A DNA stretch of 64,000 bases from Sulfurovum xiamenensis (GTDB taxonomy: Bacteria > Campylobacterota > Campylobacteria > Campylobacterales > Sulfurovaceae). Position numbers and translations under genes: made by a program. Of this stretch, positions 17,400 through 25,025 are shown in pieces (position 1 is the stretch's first letter; each line of letters begins with the position of its first letter). A model generated the notes under the pieces. The model was not told the origin of the DNA, searched no databases, and was given only the letters and a program-made list of their open reading frames with translations. The stretch covers positions 248,001 through 312,000 of the forward strand of contig NZ_JAQIBC010000001.1 in the NCBI RefSeq assembly GCF_030347995.1, written 5' to 3'.

Positions 17400-18530
17400 T
17401 TATTTTTTTACGACAGGAAAAGTAAGTATAAAAGTACTTCCTTCTCCTTTTTTAGACTCCAGGTCTAATTTTATTTTGTATTGTTTACAAATAGCAAGTA
17501 CGATATTCAATCCTATCCCAAAACCTCCACGTTCATCATTTTCTCTATAATAACGTTTAAAGATATCCTCCTGTACCTTTTTATCTATACCGACCCCCGT
17601 ATCTTTCACTTTTAAGACATGATCTTTCAACGTAATACCAATGCTATCTCCTACATCAGAATATTTAATGGCATTAGAGAGTAAATTATCTATGAGTCTA
17701 TATGAAGAGGTTTTAGGCATCAGCACTTCTGTAGGTTCAAGATCCAATGATATATGCAGACGTTTGGAATCAATGAGTTCCTTCACATACTCAACCCTCT
17801 CTTTTACCACATCGGAAAAACACAATACTTCTGAGGGCTCTACCTTCCCCTCAAGTCTATAGGTGAGAGAACTGTACATCACAGAAAGCCTTTTGGCACT
17901 GGCTTCCAAACGTTGCAATTTTTTAGGCTCGATATCTTTAAGAGACTGTATCGTCATCAATATGGCTGAAATGGGTGTATTGAGTTCATGTGTAGTATCT
18001 GAAATAAAATTATCCAATGACTCTATCTGTTCTCTAACAGGTCTTAGAAACAGGCGGCCTAAAAAATATCCTACGATTCCCATCAGTATGAATGATAATA
18101 CCAGATAGCCTATGATCTTGATACGTAAACTCTGTACATTTTTTGAAAGCGCATTCTCTTTTAACACGATATAATGCACACCTAAATGGTCGCTCTTATC
18201 TTCCATAACTGTGTAAGCACTTCCATCTTCAATAAAGAAGCTTTGATCCGTTACTTTAAACTCATCGACTTCCGAGTATATAGGTTGTTTGTCCTTATCA
18301 TAGTATCCTACTTGAAAACGGCAATGTTTTAAATGTTTTAAAAAGTCATGTTGACTCGCCAAATCCATCTCGTTTTTTGCACCATCGTCCATAGCCTTCA
18401 TCACGATGGATGATGACAGCATGCGTGCCTGGTACATCATTTCAAATTTCATGGCATTTTGCATAGAAACACGGTTATTTTCAAAGAAAAGGTATCCTAT
18501 GATAGCAAGTAAAATAAAGACTGATATCAA
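17400..18530 (-). CDS. membrane sensor histidine kinase
   Basis: A two-component sensor of at least 376 residues: first helix, periplasmic segment (about residues 20-135), second helix (YLVLSFILMGIVGYFLG), HisKA domain with FISDTTHELNTPISAI (phospho-His in H-E-L-N-T-P) and HATPase domain with LIDNLLSNAIKYS, VKDTGVGID and GGFGIGLNIV. It resembles the ArsS-type kinases of Campylobacterota. The only standard start is a TTG at 18530 with no ribosome site, and it would cut into the first helix. The frame continues upstream without a stop to 18594 and encodes a plausible TSYERKSLFSFLAVYL; see findings. Its regulator lies directly upstream. Confidence 0.85.
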   Translation of the reverse strand: MISVFILLAIIGYLFFENNRVSMQNAMKFEMMYQARMLSSSIVMKAMDDGAKNEMDLASQHDFLKHLKHCRFQVGYYDKDKQPIYSEVDEFKVTDQSFFIEDGSAYTVMEDKSDHLGVHYIVLKENALSKNVQSLRIKIIGYLVLSFILMGIVGYFLGRLFLRPVREQIESLDNFISDTTHELNTPISAILMTIQSLKDIEPKKLQRLEASAKRLSVMYSSLTYRLEGKVEPSEVLCFSDVVKERVEYVKELIDSKRLHISLDLEPTEVLMPKTSSYRLIDNLLSNAIKYSDVGDSIGITLKDHVLKVKDTGVGIDKKVQEDIFKRYYRENDERGGFGIGLNIVLAICKQYKIKLDLESKKGEGSTFILTFPVVKK

Positions 18531-18564
18531 ATAAACAGCTAAAAAACTAAAAAGTGATTTACGC

Positions 18565-19218
18565 TCATACGATGTTAAAACGATAACCTTCTCCTTTTAT
18601 GTTCTCAAAATATTCTTTATCAAACATCTTTCTCAGATTTTTAATATACGTACGTATGGTCGCATGGGCAGGAATATTTTCATCATCCCAGACATTTTCT
18701 ATGATCTCATCACAAGAGATGATCTTTCCTATATTGCGGATAAAGTACTCCAGTACCTGTGATTCTTTCTGTCTCATTTCGATCACACCGTCTTTTAGAA
18801 AAATTTGATGTGCTTTGGGAATAAACTTCATTCCGTCAAACTCTATCTCTTCTTGTAATCGGTAAAGTCTAACAATATGTTCAATCCGGGCATTTAATTC
18901 TTCAAGTTCAAAAGGCTTTTTCAAGTAATCATCTGCACCCAGATCAAAGCCTTTTTTGAGATCCTCTATCCCTGAAAGAGAGGTGATATATATCGCTGGT
19001 GTTGTATTACCGATCTCACGTAGATAGGAGAGTATTTCAAAACCGTCAATATTGGGTACATTCACATCTAAAAGCAGCATATCATAAGAACCGGAACCTA
19101 TCGCGTCAAGTGCTTTTTCACCATCAAAAAAACTCTCTACTTGATACCCTTTTTCTACAAGAAACTCCTCCATGATCTCCTGTAGTATCACATCATCTTC
19201 AAGTAGTAAGATATTCAT
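18565..19218 (-). CDS. OmpR-family response regulator
   Basis: A 217-residue regulator. The receiver domain has LLLEDDVILQEIM (acidic pocket), LLLDVNVPNIDG with the phospho-Asp, and a Lys in DDYLKKPFE. The C-terminal winged helix ends in IRTYIKNLRKMFD and GEGYRFNIV. Its 3' end overlaps the open frame of the partner kinase. AGAAGGG precedes the ATG. A 13-bp perfect inverted repeat 37 bp upstream, between this gene and a divergent lipoprotein gene, is a good candidate for its own binding site. Confidence 0.92.
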   Translation of the reverse strand: MNILLLEDDVILQEIMEEFLVEKGYQVESFFDGEKALDAIGSGSYDMLLLDVNVPNIDGFEILSYLREIGNTTPAIYITSLSGIEDLKKGFDLGADDYLKKPFELEELNARIEHIVRLYRLQEEIEFDGMKFIPKAHQIFLKDGVIEMRQKESQVLEYFIRNIGKIISCDEIIENVWDDENIPAHATIRTYIKNLRKMFDKEYFENIKGEGYRFNIV

Positions 19219-19254
19219 GCTAACCCTTCTTTTAATTCAATGATATATTTTATC

Positions 19255-19288
19255 ATACTCTTTGTGTAGATGAGTACACAAAGAGTAT
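19255..19288. promoter_or_regulatory. 13-bp perfect inverted repeat in a divergent promoter
   Basis: ATACTCTTTGTGT (19255-19267) and ACACAAAGAGTAT (19276-19288) are perfectly complementary, with spacer AGATGAGT. The element lies between the response-regulator gene and the divergent lipoprotein gene. It sits just upstream of a TATAAT at 19293-19298. Since both genes read away, it is an operator candidate rather than a terminator. Confidence 0.55.
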
Positions 19289-19341
19289 ATGCTATAATCC
19301 CGCATCAAAATGACCAACGATTCAGTACAGGGAGACACACC

Positions 19342-19530
19342 ATGCCAGAACTTAAAAGATCAACATCAACACTCTATATACTCATCACTCTGCTGTTATT
19401 TTCTGGGTGTACACAAGTCGTAACAGCACCCATCTCTGTTGCAAGTTCTGTCGTAGGTACGACTGTAGATGTAGCGGGTTCAGCGGTCAATGCAGTCACA
19501 GACTCAGACGACGATGCGTGTGAAGATTAA
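19342..19530 (+). CDS. small lipoprotein
   Basis: A 62-residue lipoprotein: signal segment STLYILITLLLFSG, lipobox F-S-G-C, then TQVVTAPISVASSVVGTTVD and an acidic tail (DSDDDACED). Similar tiny lipoproteins with a VVTAPISVA motif occur in other proteobacteria; their role is unknown. AGGGAG precedes the ATG at 19342, and a TATAAT lies at 19293-19298. It is divergent from the response regulator and shares the palindromic control region, so it may be a target of that system. It overlaps the convergent chorismate mutase gene by 4 bp. Confidence 0.7.
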   Translation: MPELKRSTSTLYILITLLLFSGCTQVVTAPISVASSVVGTTVDVAGSAVNAVTDSDDDACED

Positions 19531-19826
19531 TATCTCTGGGCATTCTTAAATTCAGAGATCTCACTTTCCACCATCTCATCTATCATTCTTACATAGAGAT
19601 CATTAATAAGATTAGGAGACAGACCAAGGGAAATGGCTTGTTCTCTTACGTGGGCGATCACATCTGCTATCCTATCTTCTGCTTTGACCTCTTCCACACT
19701 GGTTTTAAAATGTGCGATCTGTTTAATATACTCATTGCGTTTAGCAATCAGTTCTACTATCTCTCTATCCACACTATCGATCTCACTTCTCGCTTCTTCA
19801 AGTGTGCTACACTTTTTCATTTCCAT
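19527..19826 (-). CDS. AroQ-type chorismate mutase
   Basis: A 99-residue all-helical protein with the AroQ pattern: LEEARSEIDSVDREIVELIAKR, HFK and DRIADVIAHVREQA. It converts chorismate to prephenate, towards Phe and Tyr. The stand-alone form has no prephenate dehydratase domain. A PchB-like isochorismate-pyruvate lyase cannot be excluded, but no siderophore genes are nearby. AAGGA precedes the ATG. It is divergent from the outer-membrane protein gene across an inverted repeat. Confidence 0.75.
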   Translation of the reverse strand: MEMKKCSTLEEARSEIDSVDREIVELIAKRNEYIKQIAHFKTSVEEVKAEDRIADVIAHVREQAISLGLSPNLINDLYVRMIDEMVESEISEFKNAQRY

Positions 19827-19874
19827 ATTCTATCCTTAAATCGTATCGCTATCATAGATGTATTATAGCCTAAA

Positions 19875-19902
19875 ATATCCAAAGTAATATTTTGGATATA
19901 AT
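19875..19902. promoter_or_regulatory. inverted repeat overlapping the -10 box of the Omp85-like gene
   Basis: ATATCCAAA (19875-19883) pairs with TTTGGATAT (19891-19899) across 7 bp. TATAAT (19897-19902) overlaps the right arm and ends 6 nt before the ATG at 19909. A bound protein would block this promoter. The leader length would be near zero, and no Shine-Dalgarno sequence is present. Confidence 0.45.
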
Positions 19903-19908
19903 AGTCAA

Positions 19909-21219
19909 ATGAAGAATAAAAAGTATTTATTATTTATTTTGTTAAGTAGCACACTTTTAAGTGCAGTGGAAAATGACAGTAATACAACAAAATGTAAAAC
20001 ATGGATCTTTTTACCTTATGCATTTTCCAGTGATGCTACAGGATTTGCAGGAGGGATAAGTACAATGAGAAGAAGCTTGTTCCAACCTCAAACTAGATTT
20101 ACAGCCACACTCTTTACCGGCCTTCCACAAGATGTGACCATCAATGAGCAGCCGGATGAAGCGACCTTTTCCGGAGGATTTATTTCCTTTTCAGACTATA
20201 AACTTCCTTACACCGATCGACTCTTTTTTTCTTTTATGGCTTTCAAAAGTTATTTCCCAAAAAACCGCTACTATATAGATGGCTCACATACATCTCATAA
20301 AGATGATGTCTACATAAGTTCAGGTGATTCAGATTTCTTTACCACTACCTTCAGATACACACTTCCCATAGGAGAAGGAGTGGACAACCCTGAAGGCCTC
20401 TATAGACTGGAAGGAGGTTTTTGTGTAGGTAGAGAGGATTGTGGAGGCAGTGTACCTTTCATAACCGGTAGAACTTCTGTAGGGATAAAAACATTTTTCC
20501 AAACAGACAATACAGAGAATACAGAGATGTGGGAAGATTCTATTTGGTGGGAAAACGGGACATCTCGCCCCACATGGAATACCAATGGGCTGAGATTTTT
20601 TCTTACACATGATAATACGGATTTTGATATTAACCCCTCTAGAGGATACCAGTTCCAACTGCAATACTCAAAAGATTTTGGCTGGGGAGACTCCCTTCAG
20701 AGTTGGGACTTTTTAGAGTTTAAGTATAATCACTACTTTGAACTTGACACTTTTTCTTTCACAAAACAAAATGTCCTGGCTTTAAGTCTATGGACAGGGT
20801 ACTCATTCTCCTGGGATAATGATACAGAGATCTCTCCCGGGTTTGATGCACATCGTCCCCCTATGTGGGAAGGGGCAAGACTGGGTGGATTTAATAGGAT
20901 GAGAGGCTATGATCAAGATCGTTTTTCAGACAAGGCAGCCTTCTACGCTGCTGCGGAATACAGAGCTATCATCGACTACAATCCTCTGAAGGACATCTCC
21001 TGGATACCAGCAAAAGTAGATTGGTTTCAGGTCGTTCTGTTTGCAGAAGCCGGAAGGGTACATGATCAATACACGATTGATCTTGTCAATGACATGAAAT
21101 ATGATGCAGGGATCAGTCTACGTGCCATGGTATCCGAATTACCGATACGGTTTGATGTAGCAACTAGTGAAGAAGGTACGTACCTATGGTTGATGGCACA
21201 GCATCCATTTGACTTTTGA
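19909..21219 (+). CDS. Omp85/BamA-type outer-membrane barrel without POTRA domains
   Basis: A 436-residue protein with a signal peptide (KNKKYLLFILLSSTLLSA) and then beta-barrel sequence throughout. The motif RLGGFNRMRGYDQDRFSDK resembles the conserved loop-6 [VL]RG[FY] motif of Omp85 proteins. Further family features are LRFFLTHDNTDFDINPSRGY and the end LMAQHPFDF with terminal Phe. No POTRA domain is present, so this is a short surface-antigen-like member rather than BamA or TamA; secretion, lipase-linked or other roles are possible. The ATG is 6 nt from a TATAAT. Confidence 0.72.
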   Translation: MKNKKYLLFILLSSTLLSAVENDSNTTKCKTWIFLPYAFSSDATGFAGGISTMRRSLFQPQTRFTATLFTGLPQDVTINEQPDEATFSGGFISFSDYKLPYTDRLFFSFMAFKSYFPKNRYYIDGSHTSHKDDVYISSGDSDFFTTTFRYTLPIGEGVDNPEGLYRLEGGFCVGREDCGGSVPFITGRTSVGIKTFFQTDNTENTEMWEDSIWWENGTSRPTWNTNGLRFFLTHDNTDFDINPSRGYQFQLQYSKDFGWGDSLQSWDFLEFKYNHYFELDTFSFTKQNVLALSLWTGYSFSWDNDTEISPGFDAHRPPMWEGARLGGFNRMRGYDQDRFSDKAAFYAAAEYRAIIDYNPLKDISWIPAKVDWFQVVLFAEAGRVHDQYTIDLVNDMKYDAGISLRAMVSELPIRFDVATSEEGTYLWLMAQHPFDF

Positions 21220-21311
21220 TTCATATAACACTTGATTTTAGTCATATTTTATAGAAGAAGTAAAACTCAAAATAAAAAATCTTTATCTCTTATTTTCAAT
21301 TTTATTCCAAT

Positions 21312-21335
21312 CATAAGAGGCTTATGCCTCCTATG
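21312..21335 (-). terminator. hairpin downstream of dnaK
   Basis: CATAAGAGGC and GCCTCCTATG form a stem matching at 9 of 10 positions, with loop TTAT, 28 bp beyond the dnaK stop and about 93 bp beyond the convergent Omp85-like gene. It can serve either strand. The following T-content is modest, so it is only a probable terminator. Confidence 0.45.
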
Positions 21336-21362
21336 AATAGTATGGATTATCAAAGCAGAGAC

Positions 21363-23237
21363 TTACTCTACTTCAGCATCGATAACATCGTCATCGTCCG
21401 CTTTTTTTGCTTCCGGGTTCGCACCGCCTTGTTCTTTAGCATACATCGCTTCAGCTAGCTTATGACTTTTTTCAGTCAATGCTTTTACTTTTTCATCTAT
21501 CTGCTCTTTTGTTGCAGAGTCATCTTTAATTACAGCTTCAAGCTCTTCGATAGCCGCTTCAATACTTGCTTTTTCTGTCGCATCAAAGTTTTCACCTAGA
21601 TCACTCAATGACTTTTTCGTCTGATGAACCAATGCATCTGCCTGATTTCTTGCTTCAACTACTGCTTTTCTTTTCTCATCATCAGCTTTGTGCGCTTCAG
21701 CATCTTGAACCATTTTTTCGATCTCTTCATCAGAAAGTCCTGACGAACCAGTGATCTTGATCTCTTGAGATTTACCTGTGCCTTTGTCTTGCGCAGATAC
21801 AGTTAAGATACCATTCGCATCGATGTCAAATGTTACTTCGATCTGAGGTACACCTCTTGGTGCTGCAGGGATATCTCTAAGCTCGAACATACCAAGTGAT
21901 TTGTTGTCTTTTGAGAACTCTCTTTCACCTTGAAGTACGTGGATGCTTACCGCTGGTTGGTTGTCTTCAGCTGTTGAGAACACTTGTGACTTCTTCGCTG
22001 GGATCGTTGTTCCTTTTTCTATCACTTTAGTTGTCACTCCACCTAATGTTTCAATACCAAGAGAAAGTGGTGTTACATCAAGTAAAAGGACATCTTTTAC
22101 ATCACCTGCAAGTACCCCACCTTGGATAGCCGCTCCAAGTGCAACCACTTCATCAGGGTTCACAGATTTGTTAAGCTCTTTACCAAAGAATTTTTTCATC
22201 TCTTCTTGCACCAATGGTACTCTTGTAGAACCACCGACCATCACTACTTCATTGATATCTGAAGTGTTAAGACCTGCATCTTTAAGTACACCTTGTACTG
22301 TTTTGATCGTACTTGCTACCAAGTCACCGATAAGTGATTCAAATTTTGCTCTAGTGATCTTTGTCACCAAGTGTTTTGGCCCTGATGCATCCGCTGTGAT
22401 AAATGGAAGGTTGATTTCCGTTTCAGTTGATGATGAAAGCTCTTTTTTTGCGGTTTCAGCTGCATCTTTAACTCTTTGAAGCGCCATCACATCCGCTTTT
22501 ACATCTATACCAGTCTCTGCTTTGAACTCATTTGCTACGAAATCGATGATCTTGTTATCAAAGTCATCACCACCAAGGAATGCATCTCCACCTGTTGCCA
22601 TAACTTCAACCACACCGTCACCAGTTTCAAGTGCAGTAACGTCAAATGTACCACCACCTAGGTCATAAACTACGATCTGCTCTGCTTCTTTTTTATCAAG
22701 CCCATATGCAAGCGCAGCTGATGTTGGTTCGTTGATGATACGAAGTACATTTAGTCCTGCGATCGTTCCAGCTTCTTTTGTTGCTTTTCTTTGCGCATCA
22801 TTGAAATATGCCGGTACTGTAATAACTGCATCTGTTACAGTCTCACCAAGATATGCTTCTGCATCCTCTTTCATTTTCATAAGTACTTTTGCAGAGATCT
22901 CTTGTGGTGTATATGTTTTACCTGCTACTTCGATAGCACATGCACCAGATCTGTCTATGATGTGGTAAGGAAGTTTTTCTTGTGCTTCTTTAGCCTTATC
23001 TTCACTCATCATAAGACCCATAATTCTTTTAATAGAGTAAATTGTTTTCTCAGGGTTTGTAATCGCTTGTCTTTTTGCAGACTCACCTACAAGTACTTCA
23101 CCTTTATCTGTAAATGCTACGATAGAAGGTGTCGTATTTTTACCCTCTTTGTTTGCAATGATCTTTGCCTCACCATTATCATACACTGCCATCGCAGAGT
23201 TTGTTGTTCCTAAGTCTATTCCTAATACTTTTGCCAT
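21363..23237 (-). CDS. dnaK: molecular chaperone DnaK (Hsp70)
   Basis: A 624-residue ATP-dependent chaperone. Diagnostic motifs: [15 protein letters not shown] at the N-terminus, [29 protein letters not shown], and the linker-to-substrate region [19 protein letters not shown]. It ends with an Asp/Glu-rich tail ([11 protein letters not shown]) normal for DnaK. It lies 33 bp downstream of grpE on one transcript. dnaJ is 4 kb away on the other strand. hrcA, often first in this operon in Campylobacterota, is absent here. Confidence 0.98.
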   Translation of the reverse strand: MAKVLGIDLGTTNSAMAVYDNGEAKIIANKEGKNTTPSIVAFTDKGEVLVGESAKRQAITNPEKTIYSIKRIMGLMMSEDKAKEAQEKLPYHIIDRSGACAIEVAGKTYTPQEISAKVLMKMKEDAEAYLGETVTDAVITVPAYFNDAQRKATKEAGTIAGLNVLRIINEPTSAALAYGLDKKEAEQIVVYDLGGGTFDVTALETGDGVVEVMATGGDAFLGGDDFDNKIIDFVANEFKAETGIDVKADVMALQRVKDAAETAKKELSSSTETEINLPFITADASGPKHLVTKITRAKFESLIGDLVASTIKTVQGVLKDAGLNTSDINEVVMVGGSTRVPLVQEEMKKFFGKELNKSVNPDEVVALGAAIQGGVLAGDVKDVLLLDVTPLSLGIETLGGVTTKVIEKGTTIPAKKSQVFSTAEDNQPAVSIHVLQGEREFSKDNKSLGMFELRDIPAAPRGVPQIEVTFDIDANGILTVSAQDKGTGKSQEIKITGSSGLSDEEIEKMVQDAEAHKADDEKRKAVVEARNQADALVHQTKKSLSDLGENFDATEKASIEAAIEELEAVIKDDSATKEQIDEKVKALTEKSHKLAEAMYAKEQGGANPEAKKADDDDVIDAEVE

Positions 23238-23270
23238 ATTGAATCCTTAACTATTCTTTTTTATTTTTAT

Positions 23271-23816
23271 TTATTTACAGGTCGAAACCATCGCTGGTCT
23301 CAATACACGGTCTTTTATCGTATACCCTTTTTGCATCACTTGAACAATATCACCTGTTTCATGCGCATCACTGTCCACTTGCATGATCGCCTGATGTACT
23401 TCTGGATCGAATTCACCTTCACACGCCACTTCTTTGATATGGTTTTTTTCCAATATCTTTTTAAGCTGATCATAGGTGAGATTGACTCCCTCTTTCATCT
23501 TTTCAAGTACTTCTGAAGTATTCTCTTCATCTGCACTCTCCATAGATGCAAGAGCGTTCTCAAAAGAGTCCATGACGGCTAAGATATCTTTTGCAAAGCT
23601 TTCATTTGCATAAGATACAGCATTCATTTTATCTTTCTCTAAACGCTTTTTAGTGTTTTCAAAGTCAGCATGGGCTCTGAGGTACTTATCTTTATAGTCA
23701 GCAGCTTCTGCACGTGCAGCTTCAAGGGGATCAACTTCCGCAGTCTCCTCTCCTTCTGTCTGCTCTTCGAGTTCTTCTGCCTGAGGCTCCTCAAGATTTT
23801 CATTCTCTTGACTCAT
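23271..23816 (-). CDS. grpE: nucleotide exchange factor GrpE
   Basis: GrpE releases ADP from DnaK. The 181-residue protein has an acidic, disordered N-terminus, a long coiled coil (AADYKDKYLRAHADFENTKK), and the C-terminal signature FDPEVHQAIMQVDSDAHETG with VQKGYTIKDRVLRPAMV. AGGAGG precedes the ATG. It heads the grpE-dnaK operon, and its promoter region holds a HAIR-like inverted repeat. Confidence 0.97.
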   Translation of the reverse strand: MSQENENLEEPQAEELEEQTEGEETAEVDPLEAARAEAADYKDKYLRAHADFENTKKRLEKDKMNAVSYANESFAKDILAVMDSFENALASMESADEENTSEVLEKMKEGVNLTYDQLKKILEKNHIKEVACEGEFDPEVHQAIMQVDSDAHETGDIVQVMQKGYTIKDRVLRPAMVSTCK

Positions 23817-23881
23817 ATACAGACCTCCTTTTGTTTATAAATTTTATAAATAGTGCATCTTCATATCTAATGCTTGCGGCA

Positions 23882-23911
23882 ATTATACAACATTGAGTGT
23901 ATCTTTGTCAA
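23882..23911 (-). promoter_or_regulatory. sigma-70 promoter of grpE-dnaK
   Basis: Reading leftward, TTGACA (23906-23911) and TATAAT (23882-23887) are both perfect consensus hexamers with an 18-bp spacer. The start site would be near 23875, about 60 nt before grpE. Such a strong promoter on a chaperone operon usually needs repression, for which the adjacent inverted repeat is a candidate. Confidence 0.8.
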
Positions 23912-23917
23912 GTATTA

Positions 23918-23938
23918 GTTGAGTTGATATGACTAAAC
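23918..23938. promoter_or_regulatory. HAIR-like operator upstream of grpE
   Basis: GTTGAGT-N7-ACTAAAC is an inverted repeat (6 of 7 pairs) with the geometry of the HspR operator HAIR (CTTGAGT-N7-ACTCAAG). It ends 6 bp upstream of the -35 box. htpG has a site of the same geometry at 52053-52073. Confidence 0.5.
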
Positions 23939-24060
23939 TTAGTAAAAAGTGCCTAAATGTCTATTTGTAAGTTAGCAAATTGATGTGTAACTTGTGTGTA
24001 AAATAAAGTGTTTTTGGGAATTGGATGGGAAAAGTATTTGTAGTTTAGTGTGTATAGAAT

Positions 24061-24082
24061 TTATCAGCCCAAAGGCTGATAA
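24061..24082 (-). terminator. hairpin downstream of rpsO
   Basis: TTATCAGCC and GGCTGATAA form a perfect 9-bp stem with loop CAAA (24070-24073), 11 bp after the rpsO stop. The sequence following it on the minus strand is AT-rich but has no long T-run, so termination strength is uncertain. Confidence 0.5.
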
Positions 24083-24093
24083 GAGATAAAGTA

Positions 24094-24363
24094 TTAGTTT
24101 CTAATACCAAGATCTGCTTTGATAGTGTTCCATCTAGCAAGATCTGTATTTTTAAGATATCTCATAAGTCTTCTTCTTTGACCTACTAGTTTAAGTAGAC
24201 CTAATCTTGAAGAGTGATCTTTTTTATTTGTTTTAAGGTGATCAGTTAAGTATTTAATTCTCTCTGTAATAAGAGCTACTTGTACTTCTGTTGAACCTGT
24301 ATCGCCGTTTCCTCTAGCATATTTAGCAATAATTTCTGCTTTTTTCGCCTGATCTAAAGCCAT
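24094..24363 (-). CDS. rpsO: 30S ribosomal protein S15
   Basis: An 89-residue protein with normal S15 sequence: GDTGSTEVQVALITERI, LTDHLKTNKKDHSSRLGLL and LVGQRRRLMRYL. S15 binds the central domain of 16S rRNA. The start at 24363 (ALDQAKK) is set by GGAGG 6 nt upstream; the frame is open to 24414, but that would add 17 unrelated residues. In many bacteria rpsO precedes pnp; here pnp is 16 kb away. Confidence 0.97.
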   Translation of the reverse strand: MALDQAKKAEIIAKYARGNGDTGSTEVQVALITERIKYLTDHLKTNKKDHSSRLGLLKLVGQRRRLMRYLKNTDLARWNTIKADLGIRN

Positions 24364-24482
24364 AATGACCTCCTGATTGGTATTTAATTTCCAAAATTCT
24401 ATTTGGGAACGCAATCATAGCATAATAAGCTTAGACGAATATTGATATCTGCTATGCTTACTTTTAATATCATTTTTTAATG

Positions 24483-24510
24483 TTAATTAGAGTAAAATAC
24501 TCCTAATTAA
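24483..24510. promoter_or_regulatory. near-perfect palindrome upstream of the Rrf2 gene
   Basis: TTAATTAG-AGTA-AAA-TACT-C-CTAATTAA: 12-base arms pair fully apart from one bulged C. It ends 15 bp before the ATG of the Rrf2 regulator and contains TAAAAT, a possible -10 box. This is the expected place for an autoregulatory operator. Confidence 0.55.
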
Positions 24511-24525
24511 GAAAAAGGTTTGATT

Positions 24526-24924
24526 ATGCTATTGACCCGTGCAAGTGAATATGCTCTACTCTCTTTAGATGCTATACGAAAATCTGACAGTCCTATCGGT
24601 GCAGAACAGTTGGCTAATGAACTCTGTATCCCTAAAAGTTTTCTTGCAAAGATTTTACAAAGTCTTGCAAAACAAGGTATCCTTGAATCACGCAAAGGTG
24701 CGCATGGTGGATTTATCTTAGCCAAAGAGGTAAATGAGATCAGTGTAAAAGATATCATTATTGCTGCTGAAGGTAAGGCACCTGCTGTGTTTGACTGTAC
24801 CAGCTACATGAGTACCTGTCCGAATGGAACCATAGGAAGTTGTGCTATCTCACCTTTTCTCATCAATTTTCAAACGAAGATAGATGATTTTTTAAATGGT
24901 TTAACACTGGGCGACATACTTTAA
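24526..24924 (+). CDS. Rrf2-family regulator with three-Cys Fe-S motif
   Basis: A 132-residue winged-helix regulator. The N-terminal helix-turn-helix contains LANELCIPKSFLAKILQSLA and the wing has SRKGAHGGFIL. Three cysteines, C91, C98 and C106 (C-x6-C-x7-C), fit the Fe-S cluster site of IscR/NsrR-like members, so it probably senses Fe-S status, nitric oxide or oxygen. The spacing is closer to NsrR than to IscR (C-x5-C-x5-C). The ATG at 24526 follows AAAAGG by 7 nt; a TTG two codons earlier is not needed. No isc or suf genes are adjacent, so targets other than itself are unknown. Confidence 0.85.
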   Translation: MLLTRASEYALLSLDAIRKSDSPIGAEQLANELCIPKSFLAKILQSLAKQGILESRKGAHGGFILAKEVNEISVKDIIIAAEGKAPAVFDCTSYMSTCPNGTIGSCAISPFLINFQTKIDDFLNGLTLGDIL

Positions 24925-24951
24925 CCCTATCGCCAGTTACATCTCTTCAGG

Positions 24952-24968
24952 GGTCGATTCTATCGACC
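24952..24968 (+). terminator. hairpin after the Rrf2 gene
   Basis: GGTCGAT and ATCGACC form a perfect 7-bp stem around TCT, 28 bp after the stop codon. There is no T-run, so it may be a weak terminator or mRNA 3' end stabiliser. Confidence 0.4.
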
Positions 24969-25025
24969 TACAAGTACTTCATTGTATAATACATTTATAT
25001 TTTACCCTCAAAAAGGCATATTTTT

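Noticed and set aside
23817..24060. CIRCE element (TTAGCACTC-N9-GAGTGCTAA) upstream of grpE
   Set aside because: No match; the only inverted repeat there has 7-base arms with a 7-base spacer, so HrcA control is not supported.
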